DNA of 43,961 bases from NCBI RefSeq assembly GCF_014596465.1, contig NZ_MECK01000512.1, positions 1 to 43,961 on the forward strand, written 5' to 3'. Numbering within the stretch: the stretch's first letter is position 1; every line of letters starts with the position of its first letter. The notes under the pieces are model-generated. The model had not been told where the DNA came from. It worked only from the letters and a program-made list of their open reading frames with translations, and ran no database searches. Positions 37,312 to 43,961 of this stretch are shown here, one piece after another. Both the position numbers and the translations under genes were made by a program. This DNA is from Streptomyces sp. CBMA123. Lineage in GTDB: Bacteria > Actinomycetota > Actinomycetes > Streptomycetales > Streptomycetaceae.

Positions 37312-37369
37312 ATCGACCCTGAGCGAATCGACCCGGAGCGAATCGCCTGGGGTCAATCGACCCGGAGTG
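37296..37369 (+). repeat. five 15-base tandem repeats at the slipin 3' end
   Basis: (G/A)ATCGACCCGGAG(T/C)G repeats at 37296, 37311, 37326, 37341 (degenerate, 14 bases) and 37355. The first copy holds the codons IDPE and the TGA. With 15 bases per unit the reading frame is kept: had the TGA been CGA, the protein would continue IDPERIDPER. Confidence 0.88.
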
Positions 37370-37404
37370 ATCCGACGGTGTCGTCCGGAGTTCGCCGTTC
37401 GTCG

Positions 37405-37436
37405 GAGGGCCCGCTACCTGGTGGTGGCGGGCCCTC
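37405..37436 (+). terminator. terminator after the slipin gene
   Basis: GAGGGCCCGC pairs with GCGGGCCCTC around a 12-base loop; CTTTCC follows. Confidence 0.75.
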
Positions 37437-37596
37437 GGGCTTTCCCGGCTCCGGTGCGGTGCAGCAGTGGTGCGGCGTGCCGGCGGTGTGGCGTCCCGGC
37501 GGTGTGGCGTGCGTCCCGAATGGTGGTCGGGCCTGGTCGGGCCGGTGCGCGGTCCGGCATGATCCCCTCGGACAGGACCGAGAGGAGAGATGACCC

Positions 37597-38355
37597 ATGA
37601 CGCTCTGGGAGGCGATCGCCGTCCTGGTGGCCGGTGTCGGCGCGGGGATGATCAACGTGATCGTCGGCTCCGGCACCCTGATCACCTTTCCGGTCCTGCT
37701 CGCCGTCGGCATCCCGCCGGTGACCGCCAACGTGTCCAACTCCTTCGGCCTGGTGCCCGGTTCGCTCAGCGGCGTGATCGGCTACCGCCGCGAACTGGCC
37801 GACCAGGGCCGCCGCCTGCGGCGCATGGGCACCGCCTCGCTGCTCGGCGGGCTGCTCGGCGCGCTGCTGCTGATCAAGCTGCCGAGCGGCGCCTTCGACG
37901 CGATCGTTCCGGCGCTGATCCTGCTCGCCCTCGTCCTGGTGGTGATCCAGCCCCGGGTGGCCAAGGCCGTCGCGGCCCGCCGCCGCGCCGACGGCGATCC
38001 GGACGGCGGCGCGGCGCTGCTGGTCGGAGTGTTCCTCACCGGCATCTACGGCGGGTACTTCGGCGCCGCGCAGGGCGTCCTGCTGTTGGCGCTGATGGGC
38101 ATGCTGCTCCAGGAGGACCTGCAGCGGATCAACGCGGTGAAGAACGCGCTGGCGCTGATCGTCAACGGGGTCGCCGCGCTGTTCTTCCTGTTCACGTCGA
38201 CGGTGAACTGGACGGCCGCCGGGCTGATCGCGGTCGGCTCGCTGGCCGGCGGCCTGCTCGGCGCCAAGGTCGGTCGCCGGCTCCCGCCGGCCGCGCTGCG
38301 CGGGGTCATCGTGGTGGTCGGGCTCGTGGCCGTCACCAAACTGCTGGTGAGTTGA
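37597..38355 (+). CDS. TSUP family permease (sulfite exporter TauE/SafE-like)
   Basis: A 252-residue membrane protein with about eight helices in two related halves. Helix 1 begins MTLWEAIAVLVAGVGAGMINVIVGSGTLITFPVLLAVGIPPVTANVSNSFGLVPGSLSG, a strong TSUP signature (GxGxGMINxxVGSGTLxTFP), and the second half has VGVFLTGIYGGYFGAAQGVLL and NAVKNALALIVNG. TauE/SafE-type proteins export sulfur-containing organic anions or sulfite; the substrate is not predictable. Start ATG 37597 follows GAGGAGAG, an excellent site. It stands alone between terminators upstream and a short gap to DUF1272. Confidence 0.9.
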   Translation: MTLWEAIAVLVAGVGAGMINVIVGSGTLITFPVLLAVGIPPVTANVSNSFGLVPGSLSGVIGYRRELADQGRRLRRMGTASLLGGLLGALLLIKLPSGAFDAIVPALILLALVLVVIQPRVAKAVAARRRADGDPDGGAALLVGVFLTGIYGGYFGAAQGVLLLALMGMLLQEDLQRINAVKNALALIVNGVAALFFLFTSTVNWTAAGLIAVGSLAGGLLGAKVGRRLPPAALRGVIVVVGLVAVTKLLVS

Positions 38356-38424
38356 CCGGACATCGGACGAACGTGGGATCGTACGTCCGACCGTCTGACC
38401 GTACGTGAATCGGAGAAGTGCGCC

Positions 38425-38604
38425 ATGGCCCTGGAGATGCGCGAGACCTGCGAGCGCTGCGAGGTGTCGCTGACCGCCGACAGCCCCGCCTCGATATGTT
38501 CCTACGAGTGCACCTTCTGTGCGGACTGCACCGAGGCCATGGCCTCCAACTGCCCCAACTGCGGCGGCGAACTGGTGGTCCGTCCGCGCCGGAAGGTCGC
38601 CTGA
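38425..38604 (+). CDS. DUF1272 zinc-ribbon-like small protein
   Basis: A 59-residue protein. Cysteine pairs lie in TCERCE (9, 12), SYECTFCADC (29, 32, 35) and NCPNC (43, 46) plus Cys25, a pattern suggesting one or two zinc sites; this is the DUF1272 arrangement (MRxxCExCxxxL...SYECTFCxxC). Start ATG 38425 has CGGAGAAG upstream. The protein is 59 residues and easily missed. The role is unknown. It lies 34 bases before the pterin dehydratase gene and may share its transcript. Confidence 0.85.
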   Translation: MALEMRETCERCEVSLTADSPASICSYECTFCADCTEAMASNCPNCGGELVVRPRRKVA

Positions 38605-38638
38605 CCGGCACCCGAGCGACGACCCCCGGAGCGCACCG

Positions 38639-38944
38639 ATGAGCAGCAGGGCACGACTGAGCGAGGACGAGATCGGGGCGGCCCTGACGGCCGTGCCGCA
38701 GTGGCACCGTGACGGCGACAGCATCGTCCGCAGCGCCGACGCCCCCGACTTCCCGGCCGCGATCCGGGTGGTCGTCGCCGTGGCCGAACAGGCCGAGGCG
38801 CTCGACCACCACCCCGACATCGACATCCGCTGGCGCACCCTGCGGTTCGTGCTGTCCACCCACAGCGCCGGCGGGCTCACCGGCCTGGACTTCACCCTCG
38901 CCGCCCGCATCGACGAGGCCCTGCGCGCCGAGTCCGCCGCCTGA
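38639..38944 (+). CDS. 4a-hydroxytetrahydrobiopterin dehydratase (PCD/DCoH family)
   Basis: A 101-residue protein. HHPDIDIRW holds the catalytic HHP-type motif of pterin-4a-carbinolamine dehydratase, and the strand layout VLSTHSAGGLTGLDFTLAARIDE matches. It dehydrates 4a-hydroxytetrahydropterin, restoring pterin cofactor; in bacteria without phenylalanine hydroxylase it may serve molybdopterin or other pterin metabolism. Start ATG 38639 lies after GACGACCCCCGGAGCGCACCG; GGAG is acceptable as the ribosome site. It follows DUF1272 on the same strand with no terminator between. Confidence 0.9.
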   Translation: MSSRARLSEDEIGAALTAVPQWHRDGDSIVRSADAPDFPAAIRVVVAVAEQAEALDHHPDIDIRWRTLRFVLSTHSAGGLTGLDFTLAARIDEALRAESAA

Positions 38945-38968
38945 GGACCCGCTGCTCCCGCGTCGAGG

Positions 38969-38989
38969 GCCCGGGAGGCGTGCCCGGGC
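38969..38989 (+). terminator. weak hairpin after the pterin dehydratase gene
   Basis: GCCCGGG / CCCGGGC around AGGCGTG, 24 bases past the stop codon. The stem is only 7 bp and lacks a T tract. Confidence 0.4.
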
Positions 38990-39048
38990 GGGCGTGAGAT
39001 GCTGACTGCCGCAATCGGCAGGCAGGCGGGGCTGGGAGGGACGGAACG

Positions 39049-41013
39049 ATGGCGCAGGAGCCCTTCGGAGACCCCCACGCCCAGCAGCAGCCCTGGTACC
39101 CCCAGGGCCCGCAGCAGGACTGGCAGGGGTACTACGACCCGCAGCAGCCGCCGTCGCAGGCACCCTCGCAGCCGCACGGGCAGTGGCAGCAGACGCCGCA
39201 GTGGGACCAGCAGCCGTACCACCAGCAGCCGTACCACCCGCAGCCGTACGACCAGCAGGGCGGCTACGGGCAGACCGGATACGTCGAGGGCGGCTACGTC
39301 CACGGCCAGGGACACGGTCATGACCAGGGCCACGGTCACGGTCAGGGCAACGGCCATGGGTCGTACGGCGGCCAGGAGCAGTACCAGCCGTACCAGCAGC
39401 CGTACCCGGACTACGGGCAGCAGCCGTACGCCGGCGCCGCGCCGCAGGCCCAGCCGGCGGAGGAGGGGCTGTACGTCCCGGTGGGGGCGGAGTACTCGGC
39501 CGACGGTTACGTGCAGGTGGAGGAGCCCCCGGCGGAGCCCGCGCCCACCGGGGAGGAGAGCGGCGCCGAGGCCGTTGAGCCCGCTGAGCCCGCCGCGCGT
39601 TCGCGGGCAGCTCGGCGCGGTGACGGTGGCTCCGGTTCCTCCTCCTCTTCCGCCTCCTCGGCCTCGCTCGTGGACAAGGTCCGGTCGGCCGTCCTGACCG
39701 GGGACCACGTGCCCAGCCGGCGGGCCCTGATGGTGCGGGCCGGCGCCGGGGTGGCCGCGCTCGGAGTGCTGATAACGGCCGCGTTGACGGTGGGCGCCGA
39801 GGGCGGCGGCAGCGCGGCCGCGACCAGCGGCGGCGAGCCCGGGTTCTCGGTGGCGCACACCAAGGTCTGGTCCGCGCAGGCCGCCGCCGCCACGCAGCCG
39901 GCGGGGGACGACACGCTGGTCGGCAGTTGGCTGCTGGCCGACGCGGTGGTCCGTGCCGACGGCTCCGGGGTGCACGCGTACGACCGGACGGCGGGCAAGC
40001 CGACCTGGACGGTCGAGCCCCCGGCGGCCGGGGCCGTCCCGTGCGGACTGTCCGTCGGCGTGAACCAGGCCGGCCTGGGCGCGGCCCTGTTCCGGCCGCA
40101 GGCGGACCCGAAGAGCCCGTGCACGCTGGTCGCCGCCGTCGACACCAAGACCGGCAAGACCGCCTGGACCAAGACCCTCTCGGACGCCAAGGGCGCCTAC
40201 TCGGCGCGGATCGGCGTCACCGAGGACATGGTGGTCGCGGTCGGCGACGACCGCGCGGTGGCCTGGGCGTCGGCCGACGGCAAGGACGTCTGGCAGTACA
40301 CCGGGCAGGGCAAGTTCTGCACCCTGTCCGGCGGCGTCACCGGCAAGACCGTGTTGGTCGCCTCCTCCTGCGCCGACTCGACGCCCGCCGACCAGGCCGT
40401 CTCGCTGAACGTGGCGGACGGCAAGGTCGGCTGGTGGCGGGGCCTGAACAACCAGCCGAAGACGGTCACGGTGCTCTCCGCCGAGCCGGCCGTGGTGCTC
40501 ACCACCGGAGGGAAGCCCGAGGACGACCGGGTGTTCGCCTGGGGCACCGCCGGCGACCCGGCCGTCGAGATCCCGGTGGTCACCGACGCCGGCCGGTTGG
40601 CCGTCGGCCACGGAACGTTTTCGGCCACCCCCGAGGTGTTCTTCGAAGGCCGCACCATGGTCGCCGCGATGACCCCGGCGAACGCCGGCGGGCCGGTGTC
40701 CGCGGTCGGCTACGACCTGGACACCGGCAAGCAGCGCTGGAAGGCGCCGACCGCCGCCAAGGGCACCGTCCGGGCCGTCGGCGTCGACGGCGGCTCGCTG
40801 GTGCTGGCCGCCGACGAACGCCGCGACCAGCCCGCCCGCCTCGGCCGCTTCCCGCTGGCGGGCGGCCAGGAGGCGGTCGGTGGCAACTTCCCGCCCGGCA
40901 CCGGCTCGCTGCTGCTCTCCGGGCGGGTGATGATCGGCGGCGGGCAGGTGGTCGTGGTGCCCGAGCACGCGACCAACTACGGCACGGCCGCGGGCTACCA
41001 GGCGAAGGGCTGA
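39049..41013 (+). CDS. membrane-anchored PQQ-like beta-propeller protein with low-complexity N-terminus
   Basis: A 654-residue protein. Residues 1-145 are extremely Gln/Pro/Tyr/Gly-rich, with repeated QQPY and a His-Gly cluster (GHGHDQGHGHGQGNGHG near 88-106) that may bind metal (inference). Residues 146-215 are acidic and Ser/Ala-rich. One transmembrane helix lies near 233-252 (GAGVAALGVLITAALTVGA), so the long N-terminal tail is cytoplasmic and the propeller (about 265-654) extracytoplasmic. Blade motifs include VHAYDRTAGKPTWTVEPP, VDTKTGKTAWTKTL, YDLDTGKQRWKAP and VSLNVADGKVGWW. It resembles BamB-like scaffolds of Streptomyces. No enzymatic residues are apparent. Start ATG 39049 follows GGGAGGGACGG. 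Confidence 0.85.
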   Translation: MAQEPFGDPHAQQQPWYPQGPQQDWQGYYDPQQPPSQAPSQPHGQWQQTPQWDQQPYHQQPYHPQPYDQQGGYGQTGYVEGGYVHGQGHGHDQGHGHGQGNGHGSYGGQEQYQPYQQPYPDYGQQPYAGAAPQAQPAEEGLYVPVGAEYSADGYVQVEEPPAEPAPTGEESGAEAVEPAEPAARSRAARRGDGGSGSSSSSASSASLVDKVRSAVLTGDHVPSRRALMVRAGAGVAALGVLITAALTVGAEGGGSAAATSGGEPGFSVAHTKVWSAQAAAATQPAGDDTLVGSWLLADAVVRADGSGVHAYDRTAGKPTWTVEPPAAGAVPCGLSVGVNQAGLGAALFRPQADPKSPCTLVAAVDTKTGKTAWTKTLSDAKGAYSARIGVTEDMVVAVGDDRAVAWASADGKDVWQYTGQGKFCTLSGGVTGKTVLVASSCADSTPADQAVSLNVADGKVGWWRGLNNQPKTVTVLSAEPAVVLTTGGKPEDDRVFAWGTAGDPAVEIPVVTDAGRLAVGHGTFSATPEVFFEGRTMVAAMTPANAGGPVSAVGYDLDTGKQRWKAPTAAKGTVRAVGVDGGSLVLAADERRDQPARLGRFPLAGGQEAVGGNFPPGTGSLLLSGRVMIGGGQVVVVPEHATNYGTAAGYQAKG

Positions 41014-41025
41014 GCCCCCCCGAGG

Positions 41026-41556
41026 CTAGGCCGCGGTGACGGGCTGCCCCGGTACGGCCGGCAGCCAGTCGGCCAGCTCCCGGGCCTCCGAGCCGCGCAG
41101 GCCGAGCGCCAGCATCAGGGTGGCCTGCGGCGTCGGCACGAACGGCCGCCGCAGCAGTTTCATCCCGGCCTGCTCGGGCGTCCGGTCGGCCTTGTACTGG
41201 TTGTCCTCCGGGCACGCGGCCACGGTGTTCATCCAACTGTCCTCGCCACCACGCGACTTGGGCTGCAGGTGGTCCACCGTGGTGGCCCGGCGCCCGCAGT
41301 AGGCGCACAGGTGCTGGTCCCGGGCCAGGACACCCCGCCTGGACCACGGGGCCTGTTGTCGGAACGGCACCCTCACGTACCTCTGCAGCCTGATCACCCG
41401 TGGCACCGGAACGGCCACGCCCGTCCCCCGGATCGAGCGCAGCGGGTGCGCCTGCTCCACCACCGCCTTGTCCTGGAGCACCAGGACGACGGCGCGCTGG
41501 AGCGACACCGTCGTCAGGGGCTCGTAGCTCGCGTTCAGAACCAGCGTGTTGCGCAC
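41026..41556 (-). CDS. HNH endonuclease
   Basis: A 176-residue protein starting at GTG 41556 (VRNTLVLNASYEPLTTVSLQRAVVLVLQDKAVV), with GGGAAGGG 10 bases upstream; a GTG 9 bases earlier overlaps that site. The nuclease region (about 80-140) has CAYCGRRATTVDHLQPKSRGGEDSWMNTVAACPEDNQYKADRTP, in which VDHLQPKSRGG...N...C...N is the HNH/ββα-metal core with Cys-x2-Cys. This family is widespread in actinobacteria and may act in DNA repair or defence; its targets are unknown. It is divergent from tyrS, separated by 390 bases carrying 21-bp repeats, and convergent with the propeller gene. Confidence 0.9.
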   Translation of the reverse strand: MRNTLVLNASYEPLTTVSLQRAVVLVLQDKAVVEQAHPLRSIRGTGVAVPVPRVIRLQRYVRVPFRQQAPWSRRGVLARDQHLCAYCGRRATTVDHLQPKSRGGEDSWMNTVAACPEDNQYKADRTPEQAGMKLLRRPFVPTPQATLMLALGLRGSEARELADWLPAVPGQPVTAA

Positions 41557-41720
41557 TCGGCACACCCTTCCCACGGGCGTGCCACGGCGGCACGACCGTC
41601 TCCACACACGTCACTGCCGCCGCACGGCGGTGGAACCACTCTGAATGGGCCCACAGCCGACTAACAACGGAATTTCCGGTATCGGGGAGGAACCCCGGGG
41701 GAGATCCGCCGCCGATCAGG

Positions 41721-41804
41721 GCCGACCGGGACCCACCCGAGGCCGACCGGGACCCACCCGAGGCCGACCGGGACCCACCCGAGGCCGACCGGGACCGACC
41801 CGGG
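41721..41804. repeat. 21-bp tandem repeats between HNH and tyrS
   Basis: GCCGACCGGGACCCACCCGAG occurs three times perfectly (41721-41741, 41742-41762, 41763-41783) and once degenerately (41784-41804). It lies in the 389-base divergent spacer 41557-41945. If read as protein it would give GRPGPTR repeats, but no start or ribosome site supports this. The remainder of the spacer holds only a TAGGCT -10-like box at 41854-41859. Confidence 0.9.
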
Positions 41805-41945
41805 GGCCGACCCGATCCGGTGCCTCGGAGAAAACCCGCTGGCCGGAACCGCGTAGGCTCTAGCAGGCTGGAGTCGTACCGACCCGGGGCCCGACCGAAC
41901 CGGGCCAGCACCGGCCGGACGCCCGATCGAAGGAGAAGCGTGACC

Positions 41946-43241
41946 GTGACGGACATCGTCGACGAGCTGCAGTGGCGTGGGCTGATCGCCCTGTCCACTG
42001 ACGAGGACGCACTGCGCAAGGCGTTCGCGGACGGCCCGGTCACGTTCTATTGCGGCTTCGACCCGACGGCCCCGAGCCTGCACCTGGGCAACCTGGTGCA
42101 GATCCTCACCATGCGCCGCATCCAGCAGGCGGGGAACCTCCCGATCGGCCTGGTCGGCGGCGCCACCGGCCTGATCGGCGACCCGAAGCCCACCGCCGAG
42201 CGCGTGCTCAACGACCCCGAGACGGTGGCCGGCTGGGTCGAGCGCCTGCGGGGGCAGATCTCGCGCTTCCTCGACTTCGAGGGCCCGTACGCGGCGCGCA
42301 TGGTCAACAACCTGGACTGGACGTCCGGGATGTCGGCCATCAGCCTGCTGCGCGACGTCGGCAAGTACTTCCGCGTCAACAACATGATCGCCAAGGAGGC
42401 CGTCGCCCGACGGCTCAACTCCGACGCGGGCATCAGCTACACCGAGTTCAGCTACCAGATCCTCCAGGGCATGGACTACCTGGAGCTGAACCGCCGCTAC
42501 GGCTGCACCCTGCAGACCGGCGGCAGCGACCAGTGGGGCAACCTCACCGCCGGCACGGACCTGATCCGCAAGGCCGACGGCAAGTCCGGGCACGCGCTGG
42601 CCACGCCGCTGATCGTCAAGGCCGACGGCACCAAGTTCGGCAAGACCGAGTCCGGCACGGTCTGGCTCGACCCCGAGCTGACCACCCCGTACGCCTTCTA
42701 CCAGTTCTGGCTGAACGCGGACGACCGGGACGTCTCCAACTTCCTGCGGATCTTCAGCTTCCGCTCGAAGGAGGAGATCGAGGAGCTGGAGCGCGAGACC
42801 ACCGAGCGCCCCGCCGCCCGCCTCGCCCAGCGCGCCCTGGCCGAAGAGCTCACCACGATGGTGCACGGCGCCGAGCAGTACGAGCGCGCGGTCGCCGCGT
42901 CCAAGGCGCTGTTCGGGCAGGGTGACCTGGCCGATCTGGAGGCCCCGACCCTGGCCGCGGCCCTGGCCGAGGTCCCGAAGGCCGAGGTCACCGAACTCCA
43001 GCCGGTGGTCGACCTGCTGGTCGCCGTCGGCCTGGCACCGAGCCGCTCGGCCGCCCGCCGGACGGTCAAGGAGGGCGGCGCCTACCTCAACAACGTCAAG
43101 GTGGCGGACGAGGAAGCTGTGCCGACCGAGGCCGATCTGCTGCACGGGCGCTGGCTGGTGCTGCGTCGCGGCAAGCGCAACCTGGCGGCGGCGGAGCTGC
43201 TGCCGGCGTCGGCCGCGGCGTCTGACGCGACCGCCGAGTGA
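41946..43241 (+). CDS. tyrS: tyrosyl-tRNA synthetase
   Basis: A 431-residue class I synthetase. YCGFDPTAPSLHLGNL carries the HIGH-type motif as HLGN (46-49), KFGKT (about 232) is the KMSKS-type loop, and the C-terminal S4 RNA-binding domain reads PSRSAARRTVKEGGAYLNNVKV. It charges tRNA-Tyr. GTG 41946 gives the conserved start (V/M)TDIVDELQWRG with an AGGAG site 10 bases away; GTG 41940 is in frame but only 4 bases from that site. The gene ends in the terminator at 43280-43309 and lies upstream of the rRNA operon on the same strand, which I recall as a conserved Streptomyces arrangement. Confidence 0.96.
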   Translation: MTDIVDELQWRGLIALSTDEDALRKAFADGPVTFYCGFDPTAPSLHLGNLVQILTMRRIQQAGNLPIGLVGGATGLIGDPKPTAERVLNDPETVAGWVERLRGQISRFLDFEGPYAARMVNNLDWTSGMSAISLLRDVGKYFRVNNMIAKEAVARRLNSDAGISYTEFSYQILQGMDYLELNRRYGCTLQTGGSDQWGNLTAGTDLIRKADGKSGHALATPLIVKADGTKFGKTESGTVWLDPELTTPYAFYQFWLNADDRDVSNFLRIFSFRSKEEIEELERETTERPAARLAQRALAEELTTMVHGAEQYERAVAASKALFGQGDLADLEAPTLAAALAEVPKAEVTELQPVVDLLVAVGLAPSRSAARRTVKEGGAYLNNVKVADEEAVPTEADLLHGRWLVLRRGKRNLAAAELLPASAAASDATAE

Positions 43242-43279
43242 CCGAAACCCGACGCCGCTGAGCTGCGGCTTTGACGAAC

Positions 43280-43309
43280 GAGGGCGGGATCCAGCCGGAT
43301 CCCGCCCTC
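43280..43309 (+). terminator. terminator after tyrS
   Basis: GAGGGCGGGATCC / GGATCCCGCCCTC, a perfect 13-bp stem with an AGCC loop, followed by CACGTTTG. Confidence 0.88.
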
Positions 43310-43319
43310 CACGTTTGAC

Positions 43320-43838
43320 GATGTCCTCCAGGTGGCCTAGTGTTGAACGAGTCGCTGGAGCGGCCACCCCACTTAGCAAGACCCACTCTCACACTTCGAA
43401 GCCCATTCAGTTGGGTTAGTTGGCGTTGTCGTCAACAGGGTGTGAACGTGAATTTCGAGTAACTCTCGGAATACGCTAAAGTGGTGGTCGTCGCAGAAAG
43501 CGGCCCCGCCAGTTCGGGAAATCGGATGAATGAAACTCCGGAAAACGGAGCGGAAAACATCTGATAAGCTGGAAACACGAAAGAACGAAGCGCCCGGAGG
43601 GCCCGCTGGAAGGCGGTCCGAAGGAAGTGTCCGTTCCTTGAGAACTCAACAGCGTGCCAAAAGTCAACGCCAGATATGTTGACATCCCCGGCCTTGATCG
43701 TCTGATCGGGGTTGGAGATTCCTTTTGAAATAACACTAGCGAGGACGCAGTGCGCGGGACCGCCCTATTCCGGTGGTTGCCGTGCCGCTCAACGCGGGTG
43801 TGCACCGGCCCTGCTTGATTGTGGGGCCGAGTAGACAT
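43320..43838 (+). promoter_or_regulatory. rrn promoter and leader region
   Basis: The 519 bases before 16S hold the rrn promoters and leader. -10-like boxes are TACGCT (43472-43477) and TAAGCT (43565-43570), without confident -35 boxes. The stretch TTCCTTGAGAACTCAACAG (43634-43652) is the conserved boxA-like leader motif of Streptomyces rrn operons. GTCAAC (43663-43668) and GTTGAC (43678-43683) form a small hairpin, and CCGGTG...CACCGG pairs across about 43776-43809, probably part of RNase III processing. I see no gene in this stretch. It is visibly less GC-rich than the protein-coding DNA. Confidence 0.65.
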
Positions 43839-43961
43839 TCACGGAGAGTTTGATCCTGGCTCAGGACGAACGCTGGCGGCGTGCTTAACACATGCAAGTC
43901 GAACGGTGAAGCCCTTCGGGGTGGATCAGTGGCGAACGGGTGAGTAACACGTGGGCAATCT
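43839..43961 (+). rRNA. 16S ribosomal RNA, 5' portion
   Basis: TCACGGAGAGTTTGATCCTGG at about 43839 is the start of bacterial 16S rRNA, followed by CTCAGGACGAACGCTGGCGG, CATGCAAGTCGAACGG and GTGAGTAACACGTGGGCAAT, all universal or actinobacterial landmarks. The first variable loop (GTGAAGCCCTTCGGGGTGGAT) is of Streptomycetaceae type; the exact sequence looks closer to Kitasatospora than to most Streptomyces, from memory only. The gene runs off the right edge, so about 1.4 kb is missing. Confidence 0.97.

Noticed and set aside
37414..40968. 1184-codon minus-strand frame opposite TSUP and the propeller gene
   Set aside because: Antisense to strong genes with low-complexity composition; no start signal.
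41721..41804. The 21-bp repeats as a CRISPR array
   Set aside because: The copies are contiguous, with no spacers and no cas genes nearby, so they are ordinary tandem repeats.
43320..43838. A gene or tRNA in the rRNA leader
   Set aside because: No reading frame with typical codon bias, and no cloverleaf or tRNA T-loop motif could be found; the conserved leader motif explains the sequence.

Overview
The window reads as chromosome from a high-GC actinomycete of the family Streptomycetaceae (Streptomyces or Kitasatospora). The reasons are very strong G/C bias at third codon positions, many GTG/TTG starts, 4-nt ATGA/GTGA gene overlaps, probable leaderless mRNAs, and lineage-typical small proteins (a Gbn-like HTH protein, an SGM_5486-type micro-membrane protein, DUF3099, an Asp23/AmaP operon). 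The 16S rRNA start at the right edge is Streptomycetaceae-like; its first variable bases look more like Kitasatospora, from memory only. Gene order matches what I recall of the conserved core around S. coelicolor SCO1814-SCO1840. Nothing indicates a prophage, plasmid, biosynthetic cluster or genomic island.

Layout. 1-2.7 kb: tail of an unknown gene, a secreted GH26 mannanase-like enzyme (-) and a secreted one-repeat PQQ-like propeller protein (+). 2.7-6.1 kb: an ABC-F translation factor behind a leader with small upstream ORFs, the nucleoid protein Gbn, and an enoyl-CoA hydratase. 6.2-8.6 kb: a tightly overlapped five-gene Asp23/Gls24-AmaP envelope operon. 8.7-10.7 kb: an SDR with an altered catalytic motif, a G-tract-rich divergent spacer with a long inverted repeat, and a MerR-thioredoxin pair. 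10.7-13.7 kb: SURF1, a DEDDh exonuclease-BRCT protein and a zinc-type alcohol dehydrogenase. 13.9-17 kb: DUF485 plus acetate permease behind a CRP-like site, then moaA. 17-22.9 kb (-): a small Cys/His protein, DUF3099, KptA, TldE, TldD and an MBL-fold lipase-like hydrolase. 23.2-24.7 kb: fabG-fabI, the FAS-II reductases. 24.8-29.1 kb: a FadR-type GntR regulator divergent from a CynX/NimT-type transporter, a micro-membrane protein, SixA and SerB. 29.3-33.9 kb: an FHA-ABC exporter like Rv1747, and a GAF histidine kinase with a NarL response regulator. 34-38.4 kb: an unknown protein, a YlmA-like ABC ATPase behind an upstream ORF, NfeD plus slipin, and a TSUP permease. 38.4-41.6 kb: DUF1272, pterin dehydratase, a membrane-anchored PQQ-like propeller protein and an HNH nuclease. 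41.9-43.96 kb: tyrS, then the rrn leader and the 5' end of 16S rRNA.

Most genes are housekeeping. The most distinctive non-coding signals are the leader of the ABC-F gene, a leaderless upstream ORF before the YlmA-like ATPase, a CRP-like site before the acetate permease operon, a 19-bp inverted repeat in a G-quadruplex-prone spacer, and a repeated pattern of short tandem duplications at gene 3' ends that copy the stop codon. I did not find a convincing wholly new multi-gene system.
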